The notes: generated by a model not told the origin, from the sequence alone. A DNA stretch of 64,000 bases from Adiantum capillus-veneris (GCA_014529385.2 CM043947.1:118114087-118178086), one strand, 5' to 3'. Counted from the stretch's first letter, positions 1 to 11,435 are shown. Program-made: numbers and translations.

Positions 1-54
1 GTGGAGAGCACTATGTGCTACTATTATTGACACTACAAGAGGTACTTCACATTA

Positions 55-222
55 GCGAAGCTCGTAGTGCGATGCTCAAAAGTGAAAACCCACGGTGTCA
101 CTATGGTCGTCGCTGGTCTACTTGTGACTTAGCGATGCCCATAGCAACGCCTACAGCGACGCCAATAGGGATGAAAAAATAACCGAGAGCGTCCGAAAAC
201 TCAGATCTTAGATCTGAGTTTT
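55..222. repeat. CACTA-1 left subterminal repeats and palindrome
   Basis: Degenerate copies of a TAGCGACGC/GCGTCGCTA core lie in both orientations between 55 and 180; in the CACTA family such repeats bind the transposase. At 196-222 is a perfect palindrome with 13 bp arms (AAAACTCAGATCT) around one base, followed by a third half-arm to 238. CACTA-2 has the same palindrome at 23644-23672. Confidence 0.8.
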
Positions 223-291
223 CTGAGATCTGAGTTTTCGGCTATCAAGCAAGCAAAGGTAACCGACGCTCTCCCTCTCTCTCTTTCTTCT

Positions 292-292
<1 letters not shown>

Positions 293-333
<41 letters not shown>

Positions 334-505
334 AGAGAAAGGAGAGCTAGGTATGCTCCTTCCCTCTTCTCTCTCTCATGTTCCCTTCCCCTCTTTCTCT
401 CTCCCTCTCTCTCTCTCTCTCTGAGAGAGAGAGAGCACATGCATAAACAAAAAACACACACATACATGCATAAACAAAGAATGCATACACACACACATTG
501 AGAGA

Positions 506-544
<39 letters not shown>

Positions 545-562
545 AGAAGAAGAAGAAGAAGA
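293..562. repeat. (AC)n, (CT)n and (GA)n/(GAA)n microsatellites
   Basis: An (AC)n run at about 293-328, CT/GA runs at 360-434 and a long (GA)n passing into (GAA)n at 509-565 fill this stretch. The apparent reading frames across it are repeat artefacts. CACTA-2 has the equivalent block at 23163-23610. Confidence 0.9.
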
Positions 563-1109
563 AGAGAGTTTTAACGTCGTAGGAAACTATCCCAAGAGAC
601 CTTAAAGATCTAGTCGACGAGGAGTTGAACTCAAGACTTGTTATTCAAGTGAGAAATGGAATAACCAATCTACCACACTTGGGTGATAGAAAGGTTATAC
701 CATTTTCCTCTTTTTATTGGCGCACACACAAACCCCCACACACACACCCGAGAAGAAGAGAGTTTTAACGTCGTAGGAAACTATCCCAAGAGACCTTAAA
801 AATCTAGCCGACGAGGAGTTGAACTCAAGACCTGTTATTCAAGAGGGAAATGGCATAACCAATCTACCACACTTGTGTGATAGAAAGGTTATACCATTCT
901 CCTCTTTTTATTGGCACACACATACACCCACACACACACACACCTGAGAAGAAGAAAGTTTTAACGTCGTAGGAAACTATCCCAAGAGACCTTAAAGATC
1001 TAGCCGACGAGGAGTTGAACGCAAGACCTGTTATTCAAGAGGGAAATGGCATAACCAATCTACCACACTTCGGTGATAGAAAGGATATACCAATTTCCTC
1101 TTTTTATCG
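563..1109 (-). repeat. Three tandem tRNA-derived SINE-like units
   Basis: Three units with a period of 194-196 bp (starting near 568, 762 and 958) share an internal RNA polymerase III promoter pattern when read on the minus strand. In unit 1 the A box TGGTAGATTGG lies at 675-665 and the B box GTTCAACTC at 630-622. The order and about 35 bp gap fit a tRNA origin. The unit ends in a GAA/GA-rich stretch, and (AC)n lies between units. The same sequence occurs singly in CACTA-2 (22905-23120) and outside the transposons near 50302. It is not a functional tRNA: I cannot fold a proper acceptor or T stem. The three-fold copy number is probably a local tandem duplication. Confidence 0.7.
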
Positions 1110-1316
1110 TTTAAGATTAGGTTAGATTTAGATTTACGTTAGATTAGATTTAGATTTATTTAGGTTAGATTAGATTAGATTTAGGTTTATTTTGAATTAG
1201 ATTTACGTTAGATTAGTTTAGCTTTCTTTACGAGCGTTAGATTTAGATTTATGTTAGATTAGATTAAATTTAGGTATATTGTGAGTTTAAGATTTAATTA
1301 GATCTAGATTTATGTT
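1109..1316. repeat. GATTTA/TTAGATT minisatellite
   Basis: Irregular iterations of TTAGATTTA and ACGTTAGATT fill this block, with a small matching patch at 1985-2020. Together they bracket the cargo fragment at 1316-1860. CACTA-2 has the same repeat either side of its own cargo (22500-22600 and 22801-22900). Confidence 0.8.
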
Positions 1317-1860
1317 CGATGGACCATGGGGACCAGCAACTCCACGACAGGCTAGCGGTGGTGGTTGTTGTGGCGAGGAGCACGTCGTTTCTGGAGCTCA
1401 TGTGTTGCAGAGTCCGTAGGACACACCGAGGAGTGTCTCTCCTTGTGAGATTGCTCAGACTACACCGAAGGATTATACTGCCTACACGTTTGAGAGTGGT
1501 GTCCCGGCCACTGCGTCGGAGATGCTGAGTAGTATCTTATTGCTACGTTGCATCAGGAGTTTCCAGGTCCCTCTCTGGAGAATACATTTGACGATGCTTG
1601 GATGAGGAGACGCATGCGCGACAACATGAAGCATCGGAGGTCAGATACACAAATGCAAGACCTGTCTGGCTTGAAAGAGAGGAGTGGAGGGGTATCAGGG
1701 AGGAGAGGACGACCAATCTAGACAGGTGGTGGCAGCAAAGGGACGCAGCAAAAGTTCGCATCAAGACGGGATTATCCCATCACCTCGGAAGTGGCAGCTA
1801 GGCCAGCTTCGAGAAGGATTTTGTCCTATCACCTGGGTCATGGATCGACGGGGTGGAGAG
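1316..1860 (+). pseudogene. Diverged Ptta/En/Spm-type (TNPA-like) gene fragment
   Basis: Pieces in shifting frames align with the C-terminal half of the TNPA-like protein encoded at 16780-18108. A glycine-rich GGGCC stretch lies near 1360, HQEFPGP near 1550, MRRRMRDNMKHRRS near 1600, then WWQQRDAA..HHLGSG near 1725-1795 and ASFEKDF near 1805. The matching protein reads HDEFPVP, IRMREYCKHKRS, KWKQQKDAA and SHHLGSG in the same order. Several frameshifts and stops make it non-functional. It sits upstream of tnp2, out of the normal gene order, and is clearly more diverged than the element's own second gene at 6773-8081. That suggests a fragment captured from a related CACTA family. Confidence 0.6.
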
Positions 1861-2044
1861 GTGAGATTATTAAACTCTTGCATTGAAGTATTTGTATATG
1901 TGAAGCCCATTCACATCTACGCAACTAGTAGCCCCATTGATATGTCTTTTACCCTTCAATGGAGCGAAACACCACATGTTCAATTAGGTTAGATTTAAGA
2001 TTAGATTTTGGATTGAGTTTTTATATTAGAGTCTACCTTCGAGG

Positions 2045-2323
2045 TTACGGTAAAAAAATTAGAGTTAGATGAACGGTGAAAAGATCTATTGTGAAAAGAG
2101 TTAAGATGTTGTGAAATGCTACAGCTAGAGAAGAGGCAAAGGGGTTTTGTCCACTACATGCACTATCATGTAGATGTGGGTGTGTAGATTTCTTGTATCC
2201 ACAAATATAGGCATTGACCAAAAAGACGAGATTATAACCCTGTGGCTCTAATCTCCGTGCACCTCTAGCCCGAGGTGTGCGGTGATTGGACATGACTAGA
2301 GAATGTGAGGTAGTTTACAGTGT

Positions 2324-2365
<42 letters not shown>

Positions 2366-2434
2366 TATAAAAGACGAAGAATGTCAATAGAAGATTAAAT
2401 TTGTTGTCCAGGTTATAAGGTTTTTACCCTCATT
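2045..2434 (+). other. Conserved 5' leader of the CACTA transposase gene
   Basis: About 290 bp here match, in inverted orientation, 22214-22490 upstream of the CACTA-2 transposase. A (GA)n tract (2333-2362) precedes the transposase start at 2435. Conservation in both copies suggests promoter or 5' untranslated sequence. Confidence 0.55.
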
Positions 2435-5400
2435 ATGAGTAGTGATGAGGATGTGGGGCCGTCCAACCAAAACACCTATCTCTCAACGAGGATCTTATGT
2501 CCTTGTAATCAATGCAAGCATGTTGTGCGATGGACAAGACGCGTTTCTTTGCAGCACGTTCGCGAATTTGACGAGTTCGATCCATCTATTATAGATCGAG
2601 TTGTTGCCAATTATAACTCGTCGGACTCTGACGCTGACCAACAGGCAGCAATCTTGCAACCCAATAGACGTGTCACAGGCGCTTTGATCAAGCAACATAT
2701 GTGAGGCCACAAGATGTAGCCTCACATATGTGAGGCCACAAGATGTAGCCTCTGACAGCTCAGGGGATGATCATGCAGACCACATTCCCAACAAGGCAAT
2801 GTTTGCACCCGAGATCGATGAAATGATCGAGACGATCATGGATTCAGAAAGGCTTATCTATGATGATATGAAAAGTGAAGCCGATACGCCATTGTATGAT
2901 GGAGCACGTGTGTCTAGATTGAAGGCGCTCCTGGTTCTTCTCAACATGCAGACAAAGTTTGGATGGAGTGACACTAGCGTCACAACACTTTTCAAGTGAT
3001 CTATTACAATGTGTTTACTTTAATAAAAAACTCTAGATATATAATGATCTGATAGATTTTTACACAATTGTACCGTATTTTTTTCATTGTGTAGATTGCT
3101 CAAAGAGCACATACTGCCAGTTGATAATGTGATGGCAGATTCCAGAGAGGAAGCAAGAAAGATTTTGTGAAACTTGGGGATGGATTACAATTCGATCCAC
3201 GCTTGTCCTAACGACTGTATTCTTTCCAGAGGGGAATTCATAGACATGGAGAAGTGTCTGAAATGTGATTCCGAGAGATATCGAGTAGATCTCCATGGAA
3301 CAGAAATTCCACAAAAGGTTTTGCGACATTTTTCTCTGCTTCCTTGCATCAACCATTTCTTTGAATGTAAGTCCATGGTCGCCCTCGCATCATGGCATGA
3401 GGAGAATAAATCTTCGGATGGTGTGCTACGAATTCCTGCAGATTGCGCAGCTTGGAAACATGGTCGGATTTTTCCAGGGAAGCTCGAAATTTGCACCTAG
3501 GCCTGGCTATGGATGGCGTAAATCCATTTGGTCAAAGATCAACATCTTACAGTGTATGGCCCGTTGTCATCGTCAACTACAACATTCCCCCGTGGTTGAC
3601 TACGAAGAAGGGGCACCTATGGCTAAGCTTGATTGTGTCGGGGCGGTATAAAGTGAAGAACATGGATATGTATGTTCGTCCACTATTGGAAGAGCTACAA
3701 CAATTGTGGATTGACATAGAAGTGGTGGATATGAGCCGACACACAGGTCGATGGAATGCTTTGATCAGAGGCATTCTAATGTGGACCATGCATGACTATC
3801 CCGGACTAACAGAATGCTCAGGTGATTTACACTTAAACTCAAACACTGTAAATCTTCGTTTTTCTCAAGCTTATCTATTATCATGTGTATACATGCAGGG
3901 CTTCAAACAAGCGGATACAGAGCATGTGTCACATGTGGACCTAGGCTGAATGCACATTGAAGAAGCAAATCTACAAAGGTCATCAAGCGTATCTTCCAGA
4001 GATCATGTGTTAGGCGACGGCTTTTTCGGAAGAGAGCCATCGAGGATATCTGCACAAGCATGGTTAGAGCAGAAGGAGATGTGTGATGACGGTTTGTCCC
4101 CAGGGGTGAAGAGACTCTCTCTATGGTACGAGTTACCATATTGGCCCTGACTCATGATCAATCACTTGCTCGATCCAATGCACATATTCAAGAATGTGGG
4201 TAATCTACTATGGGACCATCTGACCAGCAAGAAAGATACTTTGGGAGCCAGGGTTGACGTTAGAAATGTGGATTGTATGGAGCAATATTGGCCGCAGACA
4301 TCATCCGATGGATTGATAAAACTCCCTAAAGTGCCATGGATCTTCACAGGAGCCCAAGAACGCAAAGTAAAAGAGACCATTCGATCTTTGCGGACCCCCA
4401 CTGTCGTAATGCACTCGCTCCGAACGTGTTTTACTAAAGAAGAAAAGCTTACCAGTTTGAAGTCACACGATTGACATAAAATGTGTGAGGTATGTTCATA
4501 GTGAAATATATCAGGTGGGAATTGTGTAACAAATTCGAGTGTGGACTTTAATATCATTGCTACACGTGTTTTGCAGTTTATTTTACCAGTGGCCATTGAG
4601 GGATGTTTGTCTCTTGACATCCGTAACACAATCTACAAACTTGCGAAGTTGGTGCAATGGATCTCACAAAAGGAGACCAACGTAGACTCCATACCATTCG
4701 CCAAACTAAATGCTGCGGAGGTTATGTGCATGTTTGAGAAACACTTTCCTACTACCATGCTAACCATTCAAGTGCATCTTCTTGTTCACATAGTTGATGA
4801 GGTGGAAATAGCTGACACTGTACATTCCAGATGGATGACGTTTCATGAAAACGCTCAAGGGATATGTGTGTCAGAAGGGACGTCCGGAGGGTAGCATGGC
4901 AGAAGGTTGGCCGGTGTCAGAGTCCCTAGTGTACATTGGAGAGTGGCTAGACGGATTTGATAAAGCCCAGGACACGCTATTACGAACCATAGATGATGAG
5001 AGCATATTTCGGATTGTCATGTGCAATCTCGGTGTTGAGAAGAAGATGATGGAAGATCTAGAGGCTAAAATCAACCGATTTTGCATGCTTCACAATCCAA
5101 TGATGCAAAAGTGGATTTCATAAGGGATGCAAAGCAAGAGCGACAAAGGGCACGAATCGAGTGGAGATGGGGAAGACGACCACCGATGCACTATCCGATG
5201 GGTCTGGAGAGCCTACCAACATTCATGAGCTTAAGATGGTTGCACAACCAATTGAAAAGCGCACAACAGTGCGGTGAAGAAGTGACTGAAAAGGAGTGGG
5301 AGTAATCTCGGATTTACGCGACCAAGGTTAGTTTGCCATGTACGACTAATGAATTTCTAGATGTTTGAACGGCCACTCATAATCTTTGTTGGTTATAGTA

Positions 5401-6149
5401 TAAGTCATACACAGCAGCATGGTGTAAAGGTCGATATTTTAGGGTGGAATGGATCCACAAAAAGCGTTTTACTCAAGATTGTGGAATCATGGCAAAATTT
5501 AAACAGTTTAGTCGACGACGGTCCTCTGATGCAAATCCTGTGGTGGCGGAACTCACTTACTTCGTCACGCTACAAGAGATTTTGAGGATCAATTATAGAG
5601 GAATTTTTGTCTACTTGTTCGACATGCAATGGTTCAAGATAATCATGGAGGGTCACAACGCTACTGTGCGTAGAGGAGAGTCTGGTTTTCTTGAGGTGGA
5701 TTCAACTAAGAAATGGACTGACCTAAGAGACACTTTCGTACTACCCAAGCATTGTGAACAAGTAAGTATGTAAATAGTTAACATCCAATTTTGAAAGTTA
5801 TGTGCTTGGAAGCTCTCATGTAAGTTATGTGGCTTTGGCAAGTGATATTTCATCCTACAAAGTTTGCATCAAACTGGTGGTACGTCATAGAGGTAGCCTC
5901 TCGTAGTGCACGGACGTATGAAGGCTACAATGTGCCAATCACAGCGGCATCAATGGAGGAGATCGGAGAAGATGCTCAGTCAGAAGCCGCTGAGCTGGTC
6001 CCAGACGAGAGCATCAAGCTGCTACTCTCTATGGGGTGCATGCAGAGGATCTACAAAATGAAATAGAGGACATCTGTTTAAAGAGAGAGATCTATATAGA
6101 TATAGGAAGTTATGCTGAGCTTTGCGAGGATGAGAGAAAGACCTCTTAA
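2435..6149 (+). pseudogene. CACTA tnp2-type transposase, multiply broken
   Basis: This is the counterpart of the six-exon gene at 18381-22109. Recognisable parts in order are: N-terminal CPCNQCKH zinc-binding patch (about 2500), the transposase core with LAMDGVNPFG (about 3500), PMHIFKNV (about 4170), the DUF4218-like region (about 4570-4900) and the DUF4216-like C-terminus (5480-6149). Breaks include a 1 bp loss near 2672, a 29 bp tandem duplication at 2696-2753 that puts a TGA at 2702, and stops or frameshifts near 3170, 3450, 4148, 4473, 4890 and 5120. Splice sites match the intact copy where they can be compared. No functional protein is expected. Confidence 0.88.
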
Positions 6150-6653
6150 AGCCATAGATAATGTATTTGAACAATCTAGCTCCGTTTTATAATGGTGATT
6201 GTATTCATGTGGCTTTTTGTCCATTTCTGTTCATATGCGTCATTGCGTCATTGTATTTAATGGTCATGGCGTCATTGTATTTAATGGTCTTTGCGTCCAC
6301 TCCAGGTACATATGCTCTAGGTATGTTCTCACAAGCAGGGACCATGAGCACTGCACTCCGAGTGGGATGGAGATTGAAGCTGCAATAGCGAAGCTGGTTT
6401 GCTCAATATAGATGCTGCTCGTCCCACCACTAGATCTAGTTGATCGGGTGAAAGAGACACTAAGAAGCACTACTATTGCTTCTCAGCGTCTCTTTCACCC
6501 GATCAATTATATTTAGTGGTGGGGCAAGCAACTTCTATAAGCAAACCTTTGCGATGCAACTTCAGTCTCCATCGCACTCGGAGCGCAGTGCTTTTACAAA
6601 TTCACACAAAATTCAACAACATCTCTCTACACAGGAATCCCTCCCCCTTTATG

Positions 6654-6709
<56 letters not shown>

Positions 6710-6772
6710 GTCCATGTTTTCTTCTCCATTCATTCAATATTAAGTTTAAATGTTCGTGTGTTTAATGCAGGT

Positions 6773-8081
6773 ATGGATAATGAGCAGTTTCTTTCTTCTT
6801 TGTCATTCGAGCAGAGACAATGGTATGTGGAGCGTCATCGCTCTAGCGCACCGAGGATGCACCATCACGCGTTCCTACTCCTTTAGCGTCTTCCTCTGTT
6901 TCGGAGCATTCAGCGTGCTCCGAAGCTTTGGTGTCGATGAGACGATCTTCACACTCATCTAGGCACCGACGCTCTAGTGGTGGCGGCGGCGATTGTTGTG
7001 GGGATGCCGCCGCCGATGCCTCGACATCGCCTCATGTTTGATGAGGCTCTTTACCCTCCCCTTCTTTGTCCGCCCCCGCACCAGCCACAACATCACCATC
7101 TACACCAGGTTTTGCACAGTTGACAGCCGTTCCTAGCGGCTACACACCACTAGCTACTGCTCCAGGAGTCACTCCAGTCGACACTCCTCGCTTCGGGGCC
7201 TAGACTCCAGTGGAGACACCTGATTTCCATACCCCCATCGTCACGCCGCTAGAGACCCCTGTGTCACCGGTGAGAGGGCTTGCCTTACTCCATCGACTTC
7301 ACCAGTGGCATCATCTTAGATTATGAAGGCAAGAAGGTGATCTTGCGCATATGCGGTCTTTTCGCTCACGTGTTTAGACACTACATACTAAACACCTAGA
7401 GCGAAGTACCAAGTGATTTAAAAGACAGAGTCATCAGCATGCCTCATGACGAGTTTCTCGTTCCAACACGGGATGACCACTTCAATGAAGACCTGATGAA
7501 GGTTCGAATGCACGAATACTGCAAGTACAAGCGTTCCGAAGTGCAAAAAGCAATTAAGCATGGGTGGAACAGCTAGCCAAAGAAGATTGGAAGAATGCAA
7601 AGAAAGCAGCGCGCGAGAATCCCGACTAGTGAAAGCAACAAAAGGAGGCAGCCAGAGCGCGAGTAGAGGCAAGGAGCTCACACCACTTGGGGAGCGGCGG
7701 GTGGGCATCATTTGAGGCCGATCTTGTAAGTATTTTCACATTGCTCTTTAGATTTGATAGTTTAGGATTTAGGGATTTTTAAATTCTAACATAATGGATT
7801 CTTCGTATGTTTTGACAGTGGTCGATGACAGGACGTGACTCCACATTGTACGAGTACAAGTACGCGGGCAGGAAGAGCTTAAACGCCTTGATGGACATTC
7901 TGAGTTCTCGCGGTGGCATGGTTAGTATTAGGGTTTACTCTTTTCTATTTGTTGTATTGTTTTATAAACGTCGCTATATGTTTATACTTACAGAAAGCTG
8001 TTTTATTATTATTTTTTATAGAATCTGACAGATACGTCGCTTGGACGCGATGAGACGTTTGATTAGACGACGTCAGTCTAG
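6773..8081 (+). pseudogene. TNPA-like second CACTA gene (Ptta/En/Spm type), broken
   Basis: It begins with an acceptor CAG at 6768-6770 and ATG at 6773, encoding MDNEQFLSSLSFEQRQWYVE, then drifts through frameshifts. A weak match to the P/T-rich middle lies at 7040-7260 and to the conserved C-terminal domain at 7320-7720. The short exon at 7819-7920 keeps MTGRDSTLYEYKYAGRK, and the last exon is at 8022-8081. The intact equivalent is 16780-18108 on the other strand. In En/Spm the second product binds subterminal repeats and assists excision; this copy is non-coding. Confidence 0.82.
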
Positions 8082-8464
8082 TCGTAGCTAGATAGTATTA
8101 GTTTCCTTTTGTCATAACATATGTATCATGAGATGACGTTTAAACGTCTTTTTGAAAATCATGTATATTTTTTCAATAATGACAATGGTGTTGCAACTAT
8201 TACATTTGCAAAGTTTAACAATCAATTGATTTTGCCTATGATGTGTACAATTGTCATTGATTTACTTTCATCAATTTACTTTTGTCAGTTTTGTATCTTT
8301 ATTTTGTAAACAATACTATCGATGATGGAGTTAATGGTTATATTGTCTTGTGGGTGACTACTTTGGGTTTATATCTAAGCTTGCACTTTCTTTCAAAGGT
8401 GAATCAATTAATGAAACATTCAATATGGTTGATGGGTGAATGTCCTGCCACCAAAAAAAAAAAT

Positions 8465-8837
8465 CTCGCAGGCGTCGCTATGATTGTCGCTATATAAGGC
8501 TCTGCAGCATCGCTATAAACGTTGCTATAGGTGGCATGTAAACGTCGCTATGATCGTCGCTATAGGCGTCGCTATATAGTGACGTCTATAGCGACAATCA
8601 TAGCAATAGTTATAGCGATGCTCATAGCGACGTTCCCGTATAGACGCTCTTAGCGACTGTCTTAACGACGCTAAGAAGTATAAAAACCCAATGTATTTCC
8701 ATCATATAGCAAAGCCTATAGCGACGTTCATAGCGACGTTCTCGTATCGACACTCTTAGCTACGATCTTAGCGACGTTGAGGAATATAAAAACCCAATGT
8801 ATTTTCGTCTCTAACAGCGTCACAAGTGCACACAACC
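8465..8837. repeat. CACTA-1 right subterminal repeats
   Basis: At least ten copies of a GCGTCGCTATA / TATAGCGACG motif in both orientations run up to the right TIR. Inverted pairs of the motif form short palindromes, for example around 8565-8590. Confidence 0.85.
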
Positions 8838-8847
8838 TCTTGTAGTG

Positions 8848-10220
8848 TGAATGGAGGCATTACAAGTGCACGTTCAATAAAATATGCTTATGATTTCCGT
8901 GTTATATGGATACCACTTAGCCTTCAACTCCCTTTTGAGCCTTCAATTCCCTTTTGAAACCTAGCTAGAAAAGGGAGACGATCCAAGGTTATGTGCAACG
9001 AAAATTTGTTACAAAAGAGAATAACAAACCGATAGCTTAAGGAAGAAACGTTGGAGAAGGAGTTTATGTCCTTTGAGATAGAATAAAGCAATGAGGAATG
9101 TGAGGGTAAGAGCGCATCAAGGTGCCCCATGTGTTGAAAATTCAAAAATAAGAGGGCATCGAGAAAGAGTTCAACGGAGGTTTTCTCAAGCAAGACAAGG
9201 TCATGAGAATGGGTAAGAGCACAAGAAGGTGGTGAGGTTGATGGCAAGGTTGGAATCCCTTGCCGCATAGACATGTGCAACATGGGTCGAAGTGTTGGTC
9301 CTCACCATTGGATGATTGTAGGTTCATGCAATGAGAAGTGTGTAACAAGGGTATAGCCACTATTGAATGAAGGCATTACAAGTGCATGTCACGCTTATTC
9401 TTTTCATGTTAGATGGGAACCACTAAGCCTTCACTTCCCTTTCGAAACCTAGGTAGAAAGGGAAGGGGATCCATGGTTGTTTGCAACGAAAATTTGTTGC
9501 AAAAAGAAATAACCAACCAACAGCTTAAGGAAGAAACCCTTGGAGGAGGATTTTATGGCCTTTAAGATAGAGTAAAACAATGAGGAATGTAACTTGGATA
9601 AGAGCACATCAAGATTGCCCCATGTGTTGGGAATTTGAAAATAAGAGGGCATTAGGAAAGAGTTCAGCAAAGGTTTTCTCGAGCAATGACAAGGTCATGA
9701 GAGTGGGTAACATCAGATGATGACTGGGTTGGAGCCCCTTGTTGTAGATACTGCAACATGTGGTCAGAATGCTAGTGATCACCATTGGATTGTAGGCCCA
9801 TGCAATGGGAAGTGTGTAACAAGGGTATATCTACTATTGAATGGAGGCATTACAAGTGTAGAGCACGCTTGTACTTTCCATGTAATATGGCAACAACCAC
9901 TAAGCCTTCACTTCCCTTTTGAAACCTAGATAGAAAAGGGAGGAGATCCAAGTTTGTGTGGTGCAACTAAATTTTGTTGCAGAAGAAAATAAAAAACCAA
10001 CAATTTAAGAAAGAAACATTAGAGTAGGATTTTATGGCCTTTAAGATGGAGCAAAACAATAAGGAATGTGAGGGTAAGAGCACATCAAGGTGTTCAGTGT
10101 GTTGAAATAAGAGGGCATCAAGAAAGAGGTGATGACTCGCTTGGATATAACATGTGGTGGATTGCTCGTTTTTGCCACTGGATGATTGTAGGAAGTGCAT
10201 GCCAGGTACCAAGTTCTATT
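8848..10220. repeat. Three degenerate ~500 bp tandem units
   Basis: Units begin TGAATGGAGGCATTACAAG or a close variant at 8848, 9364 and 9838, giving lengths of 516, 474 and about 380 bp (the last truncated). Each carries CTTCCCTTTTGAAACCTAG, a TTTGTTGCA stretch and ATTGGATGATTGTAGG. Minus-strand open frames across the units are short and not conserved between copies, so I read the array as non-coding. CACTA-1 ends exactly at the start of the first unit. Confidence 0.75.
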
Positions 10221-11279
10221 GTAGCTTAGATTGGGTTGAGACAAGGCAGTGGAAATCCTGTGCACAAGGGTGTCAAAGCTGCGCACCAAGAGTTGTTCAC
10301 CATTGCAGCTCGATTTGACTTCTTTCGAACCCACCATAGTTCTTTCGACCCCCGTCCCCCTAGAAGAGATACTAGCCTCTCTCAACTACTTGGAGCTCTC
10401 TCTTTTGCTCTTCCTCGTCCAATTAAGGCCCGTGTCACACAAAGGCAGGCAAAAGCAAACCAAGATGAGGTGGCGTGCCAGTGTTGGCTGCAACTAAAAA
10501 GAAAAGGTAGGCGTGTGGCGTTAGAGGGATTTTCTTGCTTGCCCGCCCTTCTTCCCAAAGTCGTGGCCAACTGAAAAAGTGAACGCGGGAAGATGCAAGA
10601 TTGGATTTGATCTTTGCTCTGCATCGAGAAAACCGGATGCACTACCTCTTGGTCAACGGCGGTTCACTGATAGAAGCAGCCCGCGTCAAGAAATGGTTGC
10701 CCTTTCCTGCACAATCCCCGTGGTCGACCAGCCCAGTGTGACAGGGGCCTAAGTCGTTCAGACGAGGCGGCACCAAGCTTTTGTGAACCCGGGCTTACAA
10801 ATGCAAAGGGTTAGATGACAAAATCCATGGGTCCACGTGTCAAAGCAGGGACTCGCTAGTGTCTGCCCTGAGACGACAATGCACGAATATGAGCCACTCG
10901 TGACTCCTCCAAATGTCATCCGCGAGAGCAATGAGCCGACAACTTACGGATTGGATGGCAGCTCGGCTCGTTGTGGCCAATGCAAGATCAATACCGGATG
11001 CCGCTGGAGAGCGAAAACTCAAAGCTCAAGCTGGGCCCCTTTCTTCATTGATTGAGGTGCATGTGCAATATATTGGGTAGTGCAGGGCGAGGCGAGACCT
11101 GCGGGACCACGATTAGGCGCTGCCTGTCTGCTGCATGTCACTCACACTCGCGATCACATGTCCATTGTCGATTGTCCAGCTGCCCTCGACGTCCAGGCAG
11201 CCATGGCCCATCATACCGGCAAATTGGCAATAGAACTCCCCTTATCTTGCCAGGAGAGAGCAGCCACCTGCTCAAGATG
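10221..11279. other. Intergenic, expansin upstream region
   Basis: No gene is recognised. Short open frames near 10236-10640 and 10837-11055 have no recognisable domain. The base composition is more GC-rich than the transposon sequence to the left. Confidence 0.5.
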
Positions 11280-11286
11280 TATAAAT
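11280..11286 (+). promoter_or_regulatory. Possible TATA box of the expansin gene
   Basis: TATAAAT lies 150 bp upstream of the chosen expansin start codon in otherwise GC-richer sequence. Position and composition fit a plant core promoter; no other support. Confidence 0.4.
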
Positions 11287-11435
11287 TAAGAGGCGCTATC
11301 CTATTATCCCTGCAAGCAGCAGCTGCGCAATCCTCAGCCTTTTGTTTGCCCAAGCTAGCTAAATTAACCAGTTACAAGCTAGTGCACGTGCAGCAGCTAG
11401 GTCAGGGTGGTTTCATCTGCCGAGCGCTGCAAGGG

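Larger units (their letters stand above)
31..8847 (+). mobile_element. CACTA (En/Spm) DNA transposon, decayed copy (CACTA-1)
   Basis: The left end reads CACTACAAGAGG from 31 and the right end reads its inverse, TCTTGTAGTG, at 8838-8847. Both ends are flanked by the 3 bp duplication TGA (28-30 and 8848-8850), as CACTA elements produce. Inside are subterminal repeats of a TAGCGACGC core, a tnp2-type transposase remnant (2435-6149) and a second TNPA/Ptta-like gene remnant (6773-8081), all on +. Gene order and leader match CACTA-2 at 16207-23848, so the two belong to one family. Both genes here carry many frameshifts and stops, so the copy cannot encode its own transposase, though its ends look usable. 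Boundaries are seen directly; inactivity is inferred. Confidence 0.93.

Noticed and set aside
1-30. A fourth tandem unit left of CACTA-1
   Set aside because: Only 30 bases are available; CTACTATTATTGA is similar to the unit end CTACTATTGA but too short to judge.
201-494. Long open frames across (GA)n, (CT)n and (AC)n tracts, also at 6476-6886, 23169-23666, 45416-45667, 60134-60501 and similar
   Set aside because: Two-base repeats give open frames by construction; the products are SLSLSL, RERERE or HTHTHT with no gene context.
563-1109. Possible functional tRNA genes
   Set aside because: A and B boxes are present, but no 7 bp acceptor stem, proper T stem or anticodon stem can be formed, and the unit is repeated with long tails.
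1109-1316. Interstitial telomere repeat
   Set aside because: The TTAGATTTA iterations are irregular and do not follow the TTTAGGG period of plant telomeres.
9967-10385. Minus-strand frames in the tandem units as genes
   Set aside because: The frames are not conserved between the three units, which would be expected if they were coding.
10236-10642. Coding gene upstream of expansin
   Set aside because: Overlapping frames on both strands with no motif; none is favoured by composition or splice signals.
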